The translations under genes and the position numbers were made by a program. Positions 44,801 to 53,548 of a stretch of 64,000 nucleotides of DNA are shown piece after piece. Positions within the stretch are counted from its first letter, which is position 1, and each line of letters starts with the position of its first letter. The notes under the pieces were generated by a model. That model did not search any database. It saw only the letters and a list, made by a program, of their open reading frames with translations, and had not been told where the DNA came from. The DNA comes from Pseudomonas sp. dw_358 (GTDB lineage: Bacteria; Pseudomonadota; Gammaproteobacteria; Pseudomonadales; Pseudomonadaceae), in the NCBI RefSeq assembly GCF_018449655.1, contig NZ_JAAVUX010000017.1:55373-119372 (forward strand), in the 5' to 3' direction.

Positions 44801-45187
44801 GTCATCGGGCCCCTCATAGGATTTAACAAGTGGGCGATGTCAGATGTTCATAAGCGGCTCATGAGCCTGAAATTACTGACTAACCGCTCTAGAAATTAAC
44901 ACGCCTGTTCATCGATTGATGTTCATAGACCTAGTTTTCTCCGCCGTCCTTACCCTCGTCGCCCCAACCTCTGGCGGTCCCAGTTCAGTTGCTTCGTCCA
45001 CGCAACCTAAACGAACATCGCTGACAGCAATAGATTGCAGCGGTGCGGCCCTCCGGTTGAAGTACCGCTTTTGCCTGTCAGCCCGTCCCCGACGGTAAGA
45101 TCTCCATCAACACAGAGATTTTTTGTAGGGGACGCAGGAAAGCGGTACAAGGGAACCGGCAATCTAAGGACGACTAGCGAGCTTCAA
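44801..45187. other. AT-rich intergenic region at island edge
   Basis: 387 bp between the IS remnant and the ATPase stop. Base composition falls toward the AT-rich operon. Short open frames here have no coding features. No tRNA or attachment repeat was recognised. Confidence 0.6.
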
Positions 45188-47560
45188 CTAGGAGTCCGTG
45201 CTGTATTTGAAACTATTGCTTGGTACATATTCTCTGCGCTGCATTAGGTTCACGATTTTGACGCTCTCGCTATGCTTGATGTATTTATATGTGAAGTATC
45301 TTGCAACTTTATCTTCATGAGTGGAGAGCACGATTTGCTTGTCTTGGAAGTCGTTGCGTAACAGCTCGACCAATGAAGACATGTTGATGTCATCCATCGT
45401 CTGAACCGGGTCATCGATTAAGATGGTTCCAAATTTTTTGGAATAAACACGGTGCAATGCTAACGTCAATGCGATTACAACAGCAGAAATTTGACCTGAA
45501 CTCATTGTATTCAGAATGTCGTGGTCGCTCTTCCAATCCGAGACGAGTCGCACATTTTTTAGCTCATCCTCACCTGTTGGATCTTTAATGAATATGCCCT
45601 GACCTATTCCAGCTTGGTGGCTTTGGAGGATTTTGCCTGAGTAAATATAGAATGGGATTTCAATATCTGTAATGAGATCCTTTCTGTATTTTCTGATCTG
45701 AGATCTGACAATAGTAATGAGGTCTCCAGTGTCGGAGAGCGCCCGTTCAAGAAGCGAGTCATTTTTTTGAAGCTTTTGCAGTTCAAGAGCATGCGCTCTC
45801 ATGTCGTTGCCATACTGCTCTTTTATGTAAGTTTCTTTCTGCGTGAGGAGATCTATCGGGTAGGTTGTTAGCCTTTCAGCGGTTTTGTTGAAATAATCTT
45901 TGAAGATACGGTCTAGAGTTGATGATGTATGGGTTTCGTAAAAGTTATCTGGTGCCGGTCCGACTAGCTTTCTTATTCTTTCGCACAATACATCTGTCGC
46001 TTCGGCAATGTATCTATCGCGAGCCGCGATGGGAAAGTCCTCAGCGAGGAGGTCTTCATGCTCAATGTTCTCGGTTATCAGCCATTGCCGTATATTTTCT
46101 AAGCGATCTTTAGATGCAAATGCCTCTGCAAGTTTGTTCAGGTCAGTCTGGGTAGGCTCTACATTTATTTTTAAGTAGACCACGCAGGCGTTGAGCAAGT
46201 CTGCCAGATGGTGCTTGGAGAAATTTTCCCGAGCAGCTACGGTTGCTTTATCTTTATCTGAAAGCTCACTACGGAGTAAATCGCCATGTTTCTCGACAGC
46301 TGCTTTCAATGCGTCGTGAGTGTTATGGTCGTGGCCACAGAAGAAACATGAAGTTTCGGTAGGGGTGACGTCTAAAGCGGGAGACAGTTTGGAGTGGTGG
46401 TTCAGGATTTCGGTGTAGACTGAACTTACGCCCTTGTTTTTTGAAATTAAGGTGTTAAGTGATGTCAAGGCATCACGGAACTCAGCTCTACCAGGCAGCT
46501 TGAGCACAGTGTACAGATTTTCTAAGCGGGAGTTTTTAAGTATGTCGCTAATGTCTTCCTGTTGAAGGATATCATATGAATTCTTAACTTCCTGATAGGT
46601 CTTGCTATAGTCTTGATAGCCATGGTAGTTCAGGTGTGTGCTAGCATAGCCTACGTAAAGCTCAAGCAGGTTGCGTTGGTGCAATGCTGACTGATAATGG
46701 CGATTTCTCAAGTAGAAGTCATTGTGGCTTACTAGCCATTTTATGGCTTCAATTTCGGCGAGAGATGCGCTCAGCCTTTGTTCGGTCAGTTCGACTATTG
46801 TTTCAAAATCCCAATAAGGGGAAGTGTTGCTCTCGGACAGCCAAGGGAACGCATACTGATGTGACTCTGTCGGCTCAATTGTGATTGGCAACTCGGGATC
46901 GAGATGGTATAAGCGCTGAAGTTCAGAGATTCGATTAGTTATTGACTTTTTAGCGACGTTGATTTTTTTTTGTGCGCTGGTGAGTTTTTCTAGGTTTTCG
47001 TCAGCTTCACGCGTGTCTCCAAAAAGCTGCGCAAGCTCAGTTGCACGCTGAGTTTCATTGTTTGTTTTTAAGAATCTTGACGTTTCTTCTTGCTGCACAT
47101 AGTGGAATAGCAAAAAGTCTCTGGCAAAATCTTTGCTGTCAAAAAATTGTTCAAGAACATTTTTTTTTGCCGGCTGGGCACTGCCATCGATGATCTCATT
47201 GAGCTCCCACAGTTCTGCGAATCTCGCTATTCGCTTCGAGGGGCCGGTAATATTGCTTTTGAGTTTTCGTTGAAAAATTCTTGTGTTGGAGTTTTCGTCT
47301 TTGAACTCTAACAATATTTCAACCGAAGAGGCATTTCTATGTGCTACAACGATGTCTGCAGGGTTTTGGCGGTTATCCAGGGTGATGAGTCTGCTGATAT
47401 TTCCAGTTAGCGCTAACTCGACGGCATCGAATACCGAAGTTTTACCATATCCATTCGGCCCATCCAGCAGGATCAGCTTGTTCCCTTCGAAGTCAATAGA
47501 GTAAGGTTCGCCGCCGAAAATTTTAAAATTTACCAACCTAATTCTGGTCAAGAATATCAT
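45188..47560 (-). CDS. ABC-3C system ATPase (Rad50/SbcC-like)
   Basis: A 790-residue SMC/Rad50-type ATPase. Walker A GPNGYGKTS is at 34-42, a CFFC motif at 405-408 sits mid-protein like a zinc hook, signature SSGQ at about 687-690, Walker B TILIDDP at about 712-718, D-loop QTMDD and H-loop STHED near 746. Between them are long helical, probably coiled-coil, stretches. It overlaps the middle component by 4 bp. In ABC-three-component systems such an ATPase is thought to sense nucleic acid structure and control an effector. AT-rich, unlike the flanking genes. Confidence 0.82.
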   Translation of the reverse strand: MIFLTRIRLVNFKIFGGEPYSIDFEGNKLILLDGPNGYGKTSVFDAVELALTGNISRLITLDNRQNPADIVVAHRNASSVEILLEFKDENSNTRIFQRKLKSNITGPSKRIARFAELWELNEIIDGSAQPAKKNVLEQFFDSKDFARDFLLFHYVQQEETSRFLKTNNETQRATELAQLFGDTREADENLEKLTSAQKKINVAKKSITNRISELQRLYHLDPELPITIEPTESHQYAFPWLSESNTSPYWDFETIVELTEQRLSASLAEIEAIKWLVSHNDFYLRNRHYQSALHQRNLLELYVGYASTHLNYHGYQDYSKTYQEVKNSYDILQQEDISDILKNSRLENLYTVLKLPGRAEFRDALTSLNTLISKNKGVSSVYTEILNHHSKLSPALDVTPTETSCFFCGHDHNTHDALKAAVEKHGDLLRSELSDKDKATVAARENFSKHHLADLLNACVVYLKINVEPTQTDLNKLAEAFASKDRLENIRQWLITENIEHEDLLAEDFPIAARDRYIAEATDVLCERIRKLVGPAPDNFYETHTSSTLDRIFKDYFNKTAERLTTYPIDLLTQKETYIKEQYGNDMRAHALELQKLQKNDSLLERALSDTGDLITIVRSQIRKYRKDLITDIEIPFYIYSGKILQSHQAGIGQGIFIKDPTGEDELKNVRLVSDWKSDHDILNTMSSGQISAVVIALTLALHRVYSKKFGTILIDDPVQTMDDINMSSLVELLRNDFQDKQIVLSTHEDKVARYFTYKYIKHSESVKIVNLMQRREYVPSNSFKYSTDS

Positions 47561-48261
47561 AGTTCGACACTCCAGATTTTCATCACCTCATCTAATATAT
47601 TCTCATCATTCCATTCGGTTTCTATGGAAATGATTTCTTTGTAGATTGAATTAAGTCCAGGTATGAGGTTATTTTCAATGTCTAGTGCGAGATTGCTAAG
47701 TTTTTGCTCTTGAGGAGTGTAGATTAGGAAGGGTAGTTTGAGGATGGTCTTAAGAACTATCGAGTACAGGCCCTTTGTGGAGCTTTGCTTGAATTCGAGG
47801 AAATTTTTGCCCCCATTAGCATTCAAGATGTTATTGACTACATCGTTGGTTATCTCTTCCAGCCCGTTGCTTGAAAGATAGGTCTGCAAGGCTAGCAATT
47901 CACCCGTGGAGTAGGTTAGGACATTTTTCTTGAAGTTGTAGGGGTCTTCTTCCAAAGAAAATATTGTTTCTTTACTGATTTTTATCGCTTCATGGCACAC
48001 AATCATCGTGCAGTTCTTTTCAAAGAAGCGTTCGGTTTTACCTGAGTTTCGAATTTTTTCAAAAATAGTTTGAGCTTTTTCTTCCAAAAGCAGCATGGCC
48101 ATTTTATTGTCTTGCTCTTCGGCTCGGAGCGAGACGAAGTATTCTTGCTTGCTCTCGTCACTGGCTTTAAAAAGCGTGATCATAAAATCCGGCTCATCGA
48201 GATCGAGGTCAATCCGTTGATAGCCATTGTTAGAAATGATGTTATTTATCAGATTTATCAT
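47557..48261 (-). CDS. ABC-3C middle component
   Basis: A 234-residue acidic, helical protein without membrane segments or catalytic motif that I recognise. It overlaps both neighbours by 4 bp (ATGA at each end), so all three proteins are translated together. Its size and position between a nuclease-like and a Rad50-like protein match the middle component of ABC-3C systems, probably the MC1 type; this rests on context and general resemblance. Confidence 0.65.
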   Translation of the reverse strand: MINLINNIISNNGYQRIDLDLDEPDFMITLFKASDESKQEYFVSLRAEEQDNKMAMLLLEEKAQTIFEKIRNSGKTERFFEKNCTMIVCHEAIKISKETIFSLEEDPYNFKKNVLTYSTGELLALQTYLSSNGLEEITNDVVNNILNANGGKNFLEFKQSSTKGLYSIVLKTILKLPFLIYTPQEQKLSNLALDIENNLIPGLNSIYKEIISIETEWNDENILDEVMKIWSVEL

Positions 48262-49691
48262 TTGGCTAGCTTAATCTTGGCTTTGTTAAGTGGAATAACG
48301 CTAATGCTTTTAAATGTCTCTGTTCTTTTCAAGCGTTGATCAGAATCGATCTCTATTGGCGCTTCGGTATTTTTTTCAGCATCCGGGTAGAAAATGTGAT
48401 TTATTTCTCCGCAATGAATCAAGTTTTCAATTTCGTATAAGAGTTCGGACAAGCAAGGGTTCGAGTGCATCTGCTTTGAGGTTAAATCAAACCGTCCATT
48501 GTTTGTAATAGTGGTGGGAAGAAAGTTTTGGAATGGAGGTGTGCTGGAACGATAGGTGAACTGATAGCGTGCGGCGTTTGGTGTAGAACTAGCGATGTCT
48601 ACAGAGTGTAGAATCTTGAGCAGGTAGAGACGTATGCCCTCATCGTTATAAGTGAAAGCGTTACTTGTGTTACTTGCATCATCCAGGAGCAAATGGGGTG
48701 AAAAGCTTCGATAATACTCCCAGAGCTCACGAGGATTTAATGCAAGCAAAATGGCGCAAGCAGCCTGAAGGTTACAAGGCTGATCATTGCCTGCGTCAGG
48801 ATAATCTACTTCATCACTCATGTATTGATCGATTTGATATGAAAATCTTTCCTTGAACTTGTATGCCAGATAGTCCTTGCTGATGTCTTCCAAGTCGGTC
48901 TCTAGTACGAGAATCAGCGCATCAATTCTTATCGAAAGTTTATGTTCTTCGGCTTTTGTTTTGTGGCGATCGATAATATGCCTGTCGATCATGCCGAGGT
49001 AGTGGTGAAAGGCCTTGTCAAGATGATCGTCGGTAACGATTTTTTTGCGAGCTTTAAAGGCAAGACTGATTTGATATTTTATTTTTTTGTTGATGTCGTC
49101 TAGGTCGCAGTATTTTTTCTTGTCGTCATACTCGTAGCTCGCAACCCTCCTCAGGGCATCATTTTTTTCGATAAGAATCTCCTCTAAAATGGCGTACAGT
49201 TCATCCGCCGACTTAGTAGGAAATGCGTTGCGTAAAATCGCTGAGATTTTTGTTATTTTCTTCGAGTCTGAAGCCGCTTTCCCTATCGTAGTAGCGACTT
49301 TGTCAGCGCTATCTTGGTACTCATTACAAATGAGGATAAGGTCATTTTTTATAGAGTCGATCAAAGAAGTGAAATTGGGTCTGTTGTTGATGACCTTCCA
49401 AGTGTGGACGAAGCCAGAGACGGTTGGCTGTTTGTAGAGTTCAAGAGTAATTTCGATTAGCGCATTTGAGTATTTCTCGAAGGTACTCTTGTTGTAAGCC
49501 TTCACTTGATGAATTGAGATCGATTCATCATTTCTCTTGATTTCAAAGTCTTCTGTTGACTCAAGCATAAGGCTATATGCTGAGAGATCTGTGTCGGGAG
49601 TTTCTCTGTTTATCAGGACTAAGGCATAATAAAGCGCTACTTTTCCCTGGTAGTTGAAACCACTCCAAGAGGGTGACGCATCGAAAGCCAT
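48258..49691 (-). CDS. ABC-3C effector, N-terminal nuclease-like domain
   Basis: A 477-residue protein. The start MAFDASPSWSGFNYQGKVAL resembles the opening of dsDNA-nuclease (Cap4-like) and ABC-3C effector domains. Residues E44, D48 and Q62-V-K64 (LESTEDFEI and IHQVKAY) fit a PD-(D/E)xK-type site with QxK. The rest is a helical region and a C-terminal domain presumed to bind the other components. ATG 49691 follows GGAG at 9 nt. Predicted role: DNA cleavage on activation, that is, phage or plasmid defence. The nuclease call is inference. Confidence 0.68.
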   Translation of the reverse strand: MAFDASPSWSGFNYQGKVALYYALVLINRETPDTDLSAYSLMLESTEDFEIKRNDESISIHQVKAYNKSTFEKYSNALIEITLELYKQPTVSGFVHTWKVINNRPNFTSLIDSIKNDLILICNEYQDSADKVATTIGKAASDSKKITKISAILRNAFPTKSADELYAILEEILIEKNDALRRVASYEYDDKKKYCDLDDINKKIKYQISLAFKARKKIVTDDHLDKAFHHYLGMIDRHIIDRHKTKAEEHKLSIRIDALILVLETDLEDISKDYLAYKFKERFSYQIDQYMSDEVDYPDAGNDQPCNLQAACAILLALNPRELWEYYRSFSPHLLLDDASNTSNAFTYNDEGIRLYLLKILHSVDIASSTPNAARYQFTYRSSTPPFQNFLPTTITNNGRFDLTSKQMHSNPCLSELLYEIENLIHCGEINHIFYPDAEKNTEAPIEIDSDQRLKRTETFKSISVIPLNKAKIKLAK

Positions 49692-49797
49692 TAACAAAAT
49701 CTCCGGCACCAATGTCTGAATGAGTGCGCAGGTGGAGCTATCGAATGCTTGTGCCTCAGCGCCTCCCTACGCGAAACCCAATACTAAGCTAGCTGGG

Positions 49798-49810
49798 TAG
49801 CATAATGCTA
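49798..49810. promoter_or_regulatory. Palindrome upstream of the ABC-3C operon
   Basis: TAGCATAATGCTA is a perfect 13-bp palindrome (6-bp arms, 1-bp centre), about 107 bp upstream of the effector start. It could be an operator; no regulator gene is adjacent. Confidence 0.35.
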
Positions 49811-50185
49811 TCTTTCGTGAGGGGATTTTGAGGTGTAGCGCTACTACTCCTAGCCTGTCGTTGAGGTCTTAGAAAAATAGACCAAGACTGTAGCGCGCTC
49901 GTAGGTTTTTTTAGCGCAAGAGCTGAGGTTAAGTTGTTGCTGTCGACCCGAAATTACCAAGTTGAACCTGTTGGTGTGGGAATATATTTTTAACTGCTCA
50001 GTACCCAGCGTCGCCTACGTATTGGGTGCTTTTCAGGCTCCTGGCGTGGCGCGTGAGCCATGTCTAGCGCGCTCCCGCCCAGTGCAGGGTGCGCTTACCA
50101 GAGCTGTCGTAGTGGTAGCTCAGCCACCTCCTTATCGCCGAGCTCGGGGACAAGGGGCACGCCAGCTTGCTTTAGGAGGTCGCAA
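49811..50185. other. Intergenic island edge with decayed coding remnant
   Basis: 375 bp, AT-rich on the left, GC-rich from about 50030. On minus, 50095-50190 reads as an open frame (DLLKQAGVPLVPELGD then KEVAELPLRQLW and a stop). It looks coding and may be the tail of a gene joined to the broken gene at 50186. Its family is not recognised. Confidence 0.45.
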
Positions 50186-50311
50186 TCAACGGCTGAACCC
50201 CTTGTGGATATTGACCGTCAGCACTTTGATGACGGTCACTGCGGGGGCATCCGCCGGCAACAGTGTGGCAGGCGCCGCTGTGGCGGCGCCGGGGTGATCC
50301 TGAATCTGCAT
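50186..50311 (-). pseudogene. N-terminal stub of EEP-family endonuclease/phosphatase
   Basis: 41 residues ending VIKVLTVNIHKGFSR and a stop. VLTVNIHKGF is the conserved first strand of endonuclease/exonuclease/phosphatase proteins of the YbhP type, whose full length is about 250-300 residues. Everything after this strand is lost or replaced, so the gene was cut here. It marks the right edge of the AT-rich island. Confidence 0.6.
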
Positions 50312-50518
50312 GGGTAACGCTCCTGGCGGGTCATTCACAGCCGCGCCCTGGCAGGCGGCGGGCAGAGTCGGCTTGCGCCAGAGCCACTGGGTGCAGTGGC
50401 TCAGGTTTTGGGACTGAATGGCTACCGGGAAGTTTCAGTGGGGCGCTTGACGGTCGTGGGCCTAGGGGGCGCAAGCTCTGTCACAGACTGAAAGCGGCGT
50501 CAGTGATCGTTTTTGAGG

Positions 50519-51445
50519 CTACTGGTAACGTTGCTCGAATATGGCCACTTGTTCCGGGGTGATCAGCTGAAAGGGCACCCAGACATCCGTCTCGACCGGC
50601 TCACCTTTGATCATCTTGATGGCCGCTTGCACGGCGGCGGTGGCCTGGGCCTTGGGGTCTTGAAAGACCGAGGCGATCAACATGCCGTGCTTGATTGCCG
50701 CCAGCCCGTCGGGGAGGCCGTCGATGCCGACAATCGCAATCTCGCCCTTGGCTTTGCCGGCCTGTTGCAATGCCATGGCGGCACCGATGGCCATCTCGTC
50801 ATTGTTCGCCACGATGGCATCAAACCGGGTGCCCGCCAGCAGCCAGTTGCTGGTCAGGTCCATGCCTTTGCTGCGTTGCCATTCCGCCGTTTGTTGCTCA
50901 ACGATCTTGATGCCGGGATAGTCCTTGAGCACTTGTTTGACGCCTTCGGTGCGGTCATGGGTGGCGTTTTGCGCGAGGTCGCCCATGATGATCGCGAGCG
51001 TGCCCTTTCCACCGAGTTTTGCCGCCAGGTAGCGCATCTGCAATTGCCCGGCCTCTATGTCATTTGACGCCACGGTGACCACACCCTTGGGCAGGACGCG
51101 TTCGTCAGGGTGGCGGTTGACGTAGACCAGTGGCGTTTTTGCCTCGACGGCGGCGCGGGTAATGTTGGCGGTGGCAGCGGTGTCCACGGGCAGGACGATC
51201 ACCGCGTCGACTTTCTGATTGATAAAACCCTGGACTTGATTGAGTTGGCGCACCACGTCGCCCTGGGCGTCCTCAAACTGGATCTGGACGTTTTCCTTTT
51301 TGGCGGCGTCCTCCAGGCCGCTGCGCACATAGGTCATGAAGTTATCGTCGACCCTGGCAATGCTGACCCCGATACGATAGCCGGCGGTGGCCCATTGGCT
51401 GACGACCATTAAAAGTGCGGCAAAAAGCAATGTGCAGCGGCGCAT
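50519..51445 (-). CDS. Sugar ABC binding protein (ribose/inositol class), orphan
   Basis: A 308-residue exported protein with a signal peptide ending WATAGYRI near residue 22. IGVSIARVDDNFMTYVRSGL and VDAVIVLPVDTAATANITRA and the hinge IVGIDGLPDGLAAIKHG place it with RbsB/IbpA-type proteins. It is the third gene after a MocA-type dehydrogenase and an isomerase. The ATPase and permease genes that should follow are absent; the EEP stub and the ABC-3C island are there instead. It may be non-functional or served by another transporter. Confidence 0.87.
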   Translation of the reverse strand: MRRCTLLFAALLMVVSQWATAGYRIGVSIARVDDNFMTYVRSGLEDAAKKENVQIQFEDAQGDVVRQLNQVQGFINQKVDAVIVLPVDTAATANITRAAVEAKTPLVYVNRHPDERVLPKGVVTVASNDIEAGQLQMRYLAAKLGGKGTLAIIMGDLAQNATHDRTEGVKQVLKDYPGIKIVEQQTAEWQRSKGMDLTSNWLLAGTRFDAIVANNDEMAIGAAMALQQAGKAKGEIAIVGIDGLPDGLAAIKHGMLIASVFQDPKAQATAAVQAAIKMIKGEPVETDVWVPFQLITPEQVAIFEQRYQ

Positions 51446-51544
51446 GATGGTATCCCTTTTGTTGTTATGGGTTGAAATTCATCAGAATCGAACGTGCAGA
51501 TGGCGGCCGCGCCTTGGATCAGCGTGCGGGCGCACCACCAGACA

Positions 51545-52333
51545 TCAGTCCAGCGTAAAGGCCTGCCGAAAGCGTTCGAGCGCGGTTTCACTGTTGCTGC
51601 TGGCCCACCCCTCCAGCCCGACCACACCGGTATATCCCATGCCGAACAAGGCTTTGGCGATGGCCGGGTAATGGATTTCGCCCGTGCCCGGCTCCATGCG
51701 TCCGGGCACGTCGGCGACCTGAATTTCCCCGATAGCGCTGCCAGCGCGCTGGACCAGTTCGATCAGGTTCCCTTCGCCGATCTGCGCATGATAGAGGTCC
51801 AGGTTCATCTTCAGGTGCGGGCTGCCCACGGCTTCGATCAGCGCCAGGGTGTCTTCGGCACGGGCGAACGGCGTTCCGGGATGATCGACTTCGGTATTGA
51901 GGTTTTCCAGCAGGAATACCCGGCCGGCGTCTTCGCCCAGGCGGGCGATTTTTTCCAGGGTCTTGCAGGCGCTCAACCACATGCGGCCAGTGGCGTGGGC
52001 CACGGGTTCGACTGGCAAGCCTTTGTCGCCCAGGCCAGTGCCATGCAGATTGAGGCTCGGACAATTCAGTCGAGCGGCGACGGCCAGCGACTCCCGTGCA
52101 CTGTCGAGCAGGTGCCTGATGCCTTCGGGGTCGGTCAGGTTGCCCGAGATGTAGCCGGTCATCGAGGTGAAGTCGGCGCCAGTGGCGACTAGGGCCGAAA
52201 TGTCCTTGGTGGTCCAACCCCATATTTCGGCGCTGAAGCCCAGTTCATGTATGCGTTTGACGCGCTCGGTGAACGGCAGGTCGAGAAACACCATTTCGGC
52301 ACTGACCGCCAGTTTGAACGGTATGCAGCTCAT
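51545..52333 (-). CDS. Sugar phosphate isomerase/epimerase (hydroxypyruvate isomerase-like)
   Basis: A 262-residue TIM barrel of the AP-endonuclease-2 / Hyi group. FLLENLNTEVDHPGTPFARA carries the metal Glu, NLDLYHAQIGEGNLIELV the Asp/His pair, IQVADVPGRMEPGTGEI the next His-equivalent strand and VVGLEGW the last Glu. It overlaps the dehydrogenase gene by 4 bp. It probably isomerises a keto-acid or keto-inositol made by that enzyme; the exact substrate is not evident. Confidence 0.82.
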   Translation of the reverse strand: MSCIPFKLAVSAEMVFLDLPFTERVKRIHELGFSAEIWGWTTKDISALVATGADFTSMTGYISGNLTDPEGIRHLLDSARESLAVAARLNCPSLNLHGTGLGDKGLPVEPVAHATGRMWLSACKTLEKIARLGEDAGRVFLLENLNTEVDHPGTPFARAEDTLALIEAVGSPHLKMNLDLYHAQIGEGNLIELVQRAGSAIGEIQVADVPGRMEPGTGEIHYPAIAKALFGMGYTGVVGLEGWASSNSETALERFRQAFTLD

Positions 52334-53352
52334 GGGCGGCCGCCTTGCACACGCACCACTTTGCCCTGCTGGAACGACTCGATGCAGGCGCGGGCAATGG
52401 CCAGTGCCGCGCGGGCATCCTCGCCACTGGCGATTGGTTTTTTGCCGGTACGCACACAGTCGACAAAGTGGTTGAGCTCGGCTACATAAGCGTCACGCAG
52501 CAGATCGGTATCCAGGCGTTGGGTATCGCTCTGGATGCCATTGGCCAGATAGCGAACAAGGTCAGAGTCATTGACGGCGCCCATGGTCAGCATGCCGGCG
52601 CCGCCGAACACTTCCCCTCGAACATCGTAGCCATAGACCGCCTGGAAGTTCGCTTCGGCCGTGGCGATGGCGCCGTTATCGAAGCGGATCGTGACCACAG
52701 CCGTGTCCAGAAAGCCTTTGCTCTTGTAGTCCGGTGCAATCAGCGCATCGGCCATGACAAAGACCTCGACCGCTTCGGCACCGGGATTGAGATAGCGCAG
52801 GGTGTCGAAGTCATGGATCAAGGTTTCGAGGAAAATCACCCATTGCGGTGAGGCAGCGGGGTTGTTCAGCGCTGGGTCGCGTGTCAGCGAACGCAGCAGC
52901 TGTGGCGTGCCGATGCGGCCTGCGACCACATCCAGGTGCGCGGTGCGAAAGCTTTTGGCGAAGCGGCGGTTGAAGCCTACTTGCAATGTCACCTGGGCGT
53001 CGGCAGCGGCGGCAATGGCGCGGTCGGCCTCGTCGAGGGTAACGGCCATGGGTTTTTCGCAAAACACCCCTTTGCCGGCCCGGGCGGCGCTGATCACCAG
53101 TTCGGCGTGACTGCGCGCGGGGGCGGCGATCAACACACCGTCAATGTCGGGGTCGTCAAGCAATTGCAGCGGATCGGTGTAGACCTTCTGCACACCCAGT
53201 TCGCTCGCCAGGCGGGCAGCCTGGCCTGGCGTAGGATCGGCAATAGCAGCCAGGCAGGCACCCGGAACATGTCGCGCGGCCGTCAAGCCGTGAAAGCTGC
53301 CCATGCGCCCGGCACCAATGAGGCCTAAGCGGATGATCTTGGATGTATCCAT
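52330..53352 (-). CDS. Gfo/Idh/MocA oxidoreductase (inositol-dehydrogenase-like)
   Basis: A 340-residue NAD(P)-dependent dehydrogenase. The Rossmann motif LGLIGAGRMGSFHG is at the N-terminus; GVFCEKPMAVTLDEAD carries the catalytic Lys (EKP), and FLETLIHDFDTLRYL holds the active-site D/H pair. It oxidises a sugar or inositol C-OH to a ketone in the cytoplasm. It is the first gene of the operon, driven by the sigma-54 promoter at 53423. Confidence 0.88.
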   Translation of the reverse strand: MDTSKIIRLGLIGAGRMGSFHGLTAARHVPGACLAAIADPTPGQAARLASELGVQKVYTDPLQLLDDPDIDGVLIAAPARSHAELVISAARAGKGVFCEKPMAVTLDEADRAIAAAADAQVTLQVGFNRRFAKSFRTAHLDVVAGRIGTPQLLRSLTRDPALNNPAASPQWVIFLETLIHDFDTLRYLNPGAEAVEVFVMADALIAPDYKSKGFLDTAVVTIRFDNGAIATAEANFQAVYGYDVRGEVFGGAGMLTMGAVNDSDLVRYLANGIQSDTQRLDTDLLRDAYVAELNHFVDCVRTGKKPIASGEDARAALAIARACIESFQQGKVVRVQGGRP

Positions 53353-53422
53353 TGAATGACTCCTTTTTTATTGTTGTTCAACAACTCGTCAGCGGGGCAT
53401 GCCTCGCTTGTACAAGGTGGAA

Positions 53423-53437
53423 GCAAAGGCTGTGCCA
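53423..53437 (-). promoter_or_regulatory. Sigma-54 promoter (-24/-12)
   Basis: On minus the sequence is TGGCAC-AGCCT-TTGC, an exact TGGCAC-N5-TTGC match with invariant GG and GC. It points at the dehydrogenase start about 70 bp downstream. A sigma-54 activator gene is divergent. Confidence 0.82.
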
Positions 53438-53487
53438 CTTTCCAATTGGTTGATAATCATGGAGTTACGCGAATAGACCGCAAATAG

Positions 53488-53537
53488 ATGTTCATTTATC
53501 AGACATGTCTATACTAACATGTCAAGAATATGAACAT
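53488..53537. promoter_or_regulatory. Nested dyad, likely activator binding site
   Basis: A 50-bp symmetric array: ATGTTCAT (53488), GACATGTC (53502), AACATGTC (53516) and ATGAACAT (53530), symmetric about 53512.5. It lies about 75 bp upstream of the -24 element and 11 bp before the regulator start, suited to both activation and autoregulation. Confidence 0.65.
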
Positions 53538-53548
53538 AGGTCGAAGCA

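Noticed and set aside
44916..45098. Short plus-strand frames between the IS remnant and the ATPase gene
   Set aside because: Low-complexity composition, no ribosome sites, no conserved motif.
49962..50297. 111-codon plus-strand frame near the ABC-3C promoter region
   Set aside because: No ribosome site, mixed composition across the AT/GC boundary, and it overlaps the better supported minus-strand remnants.
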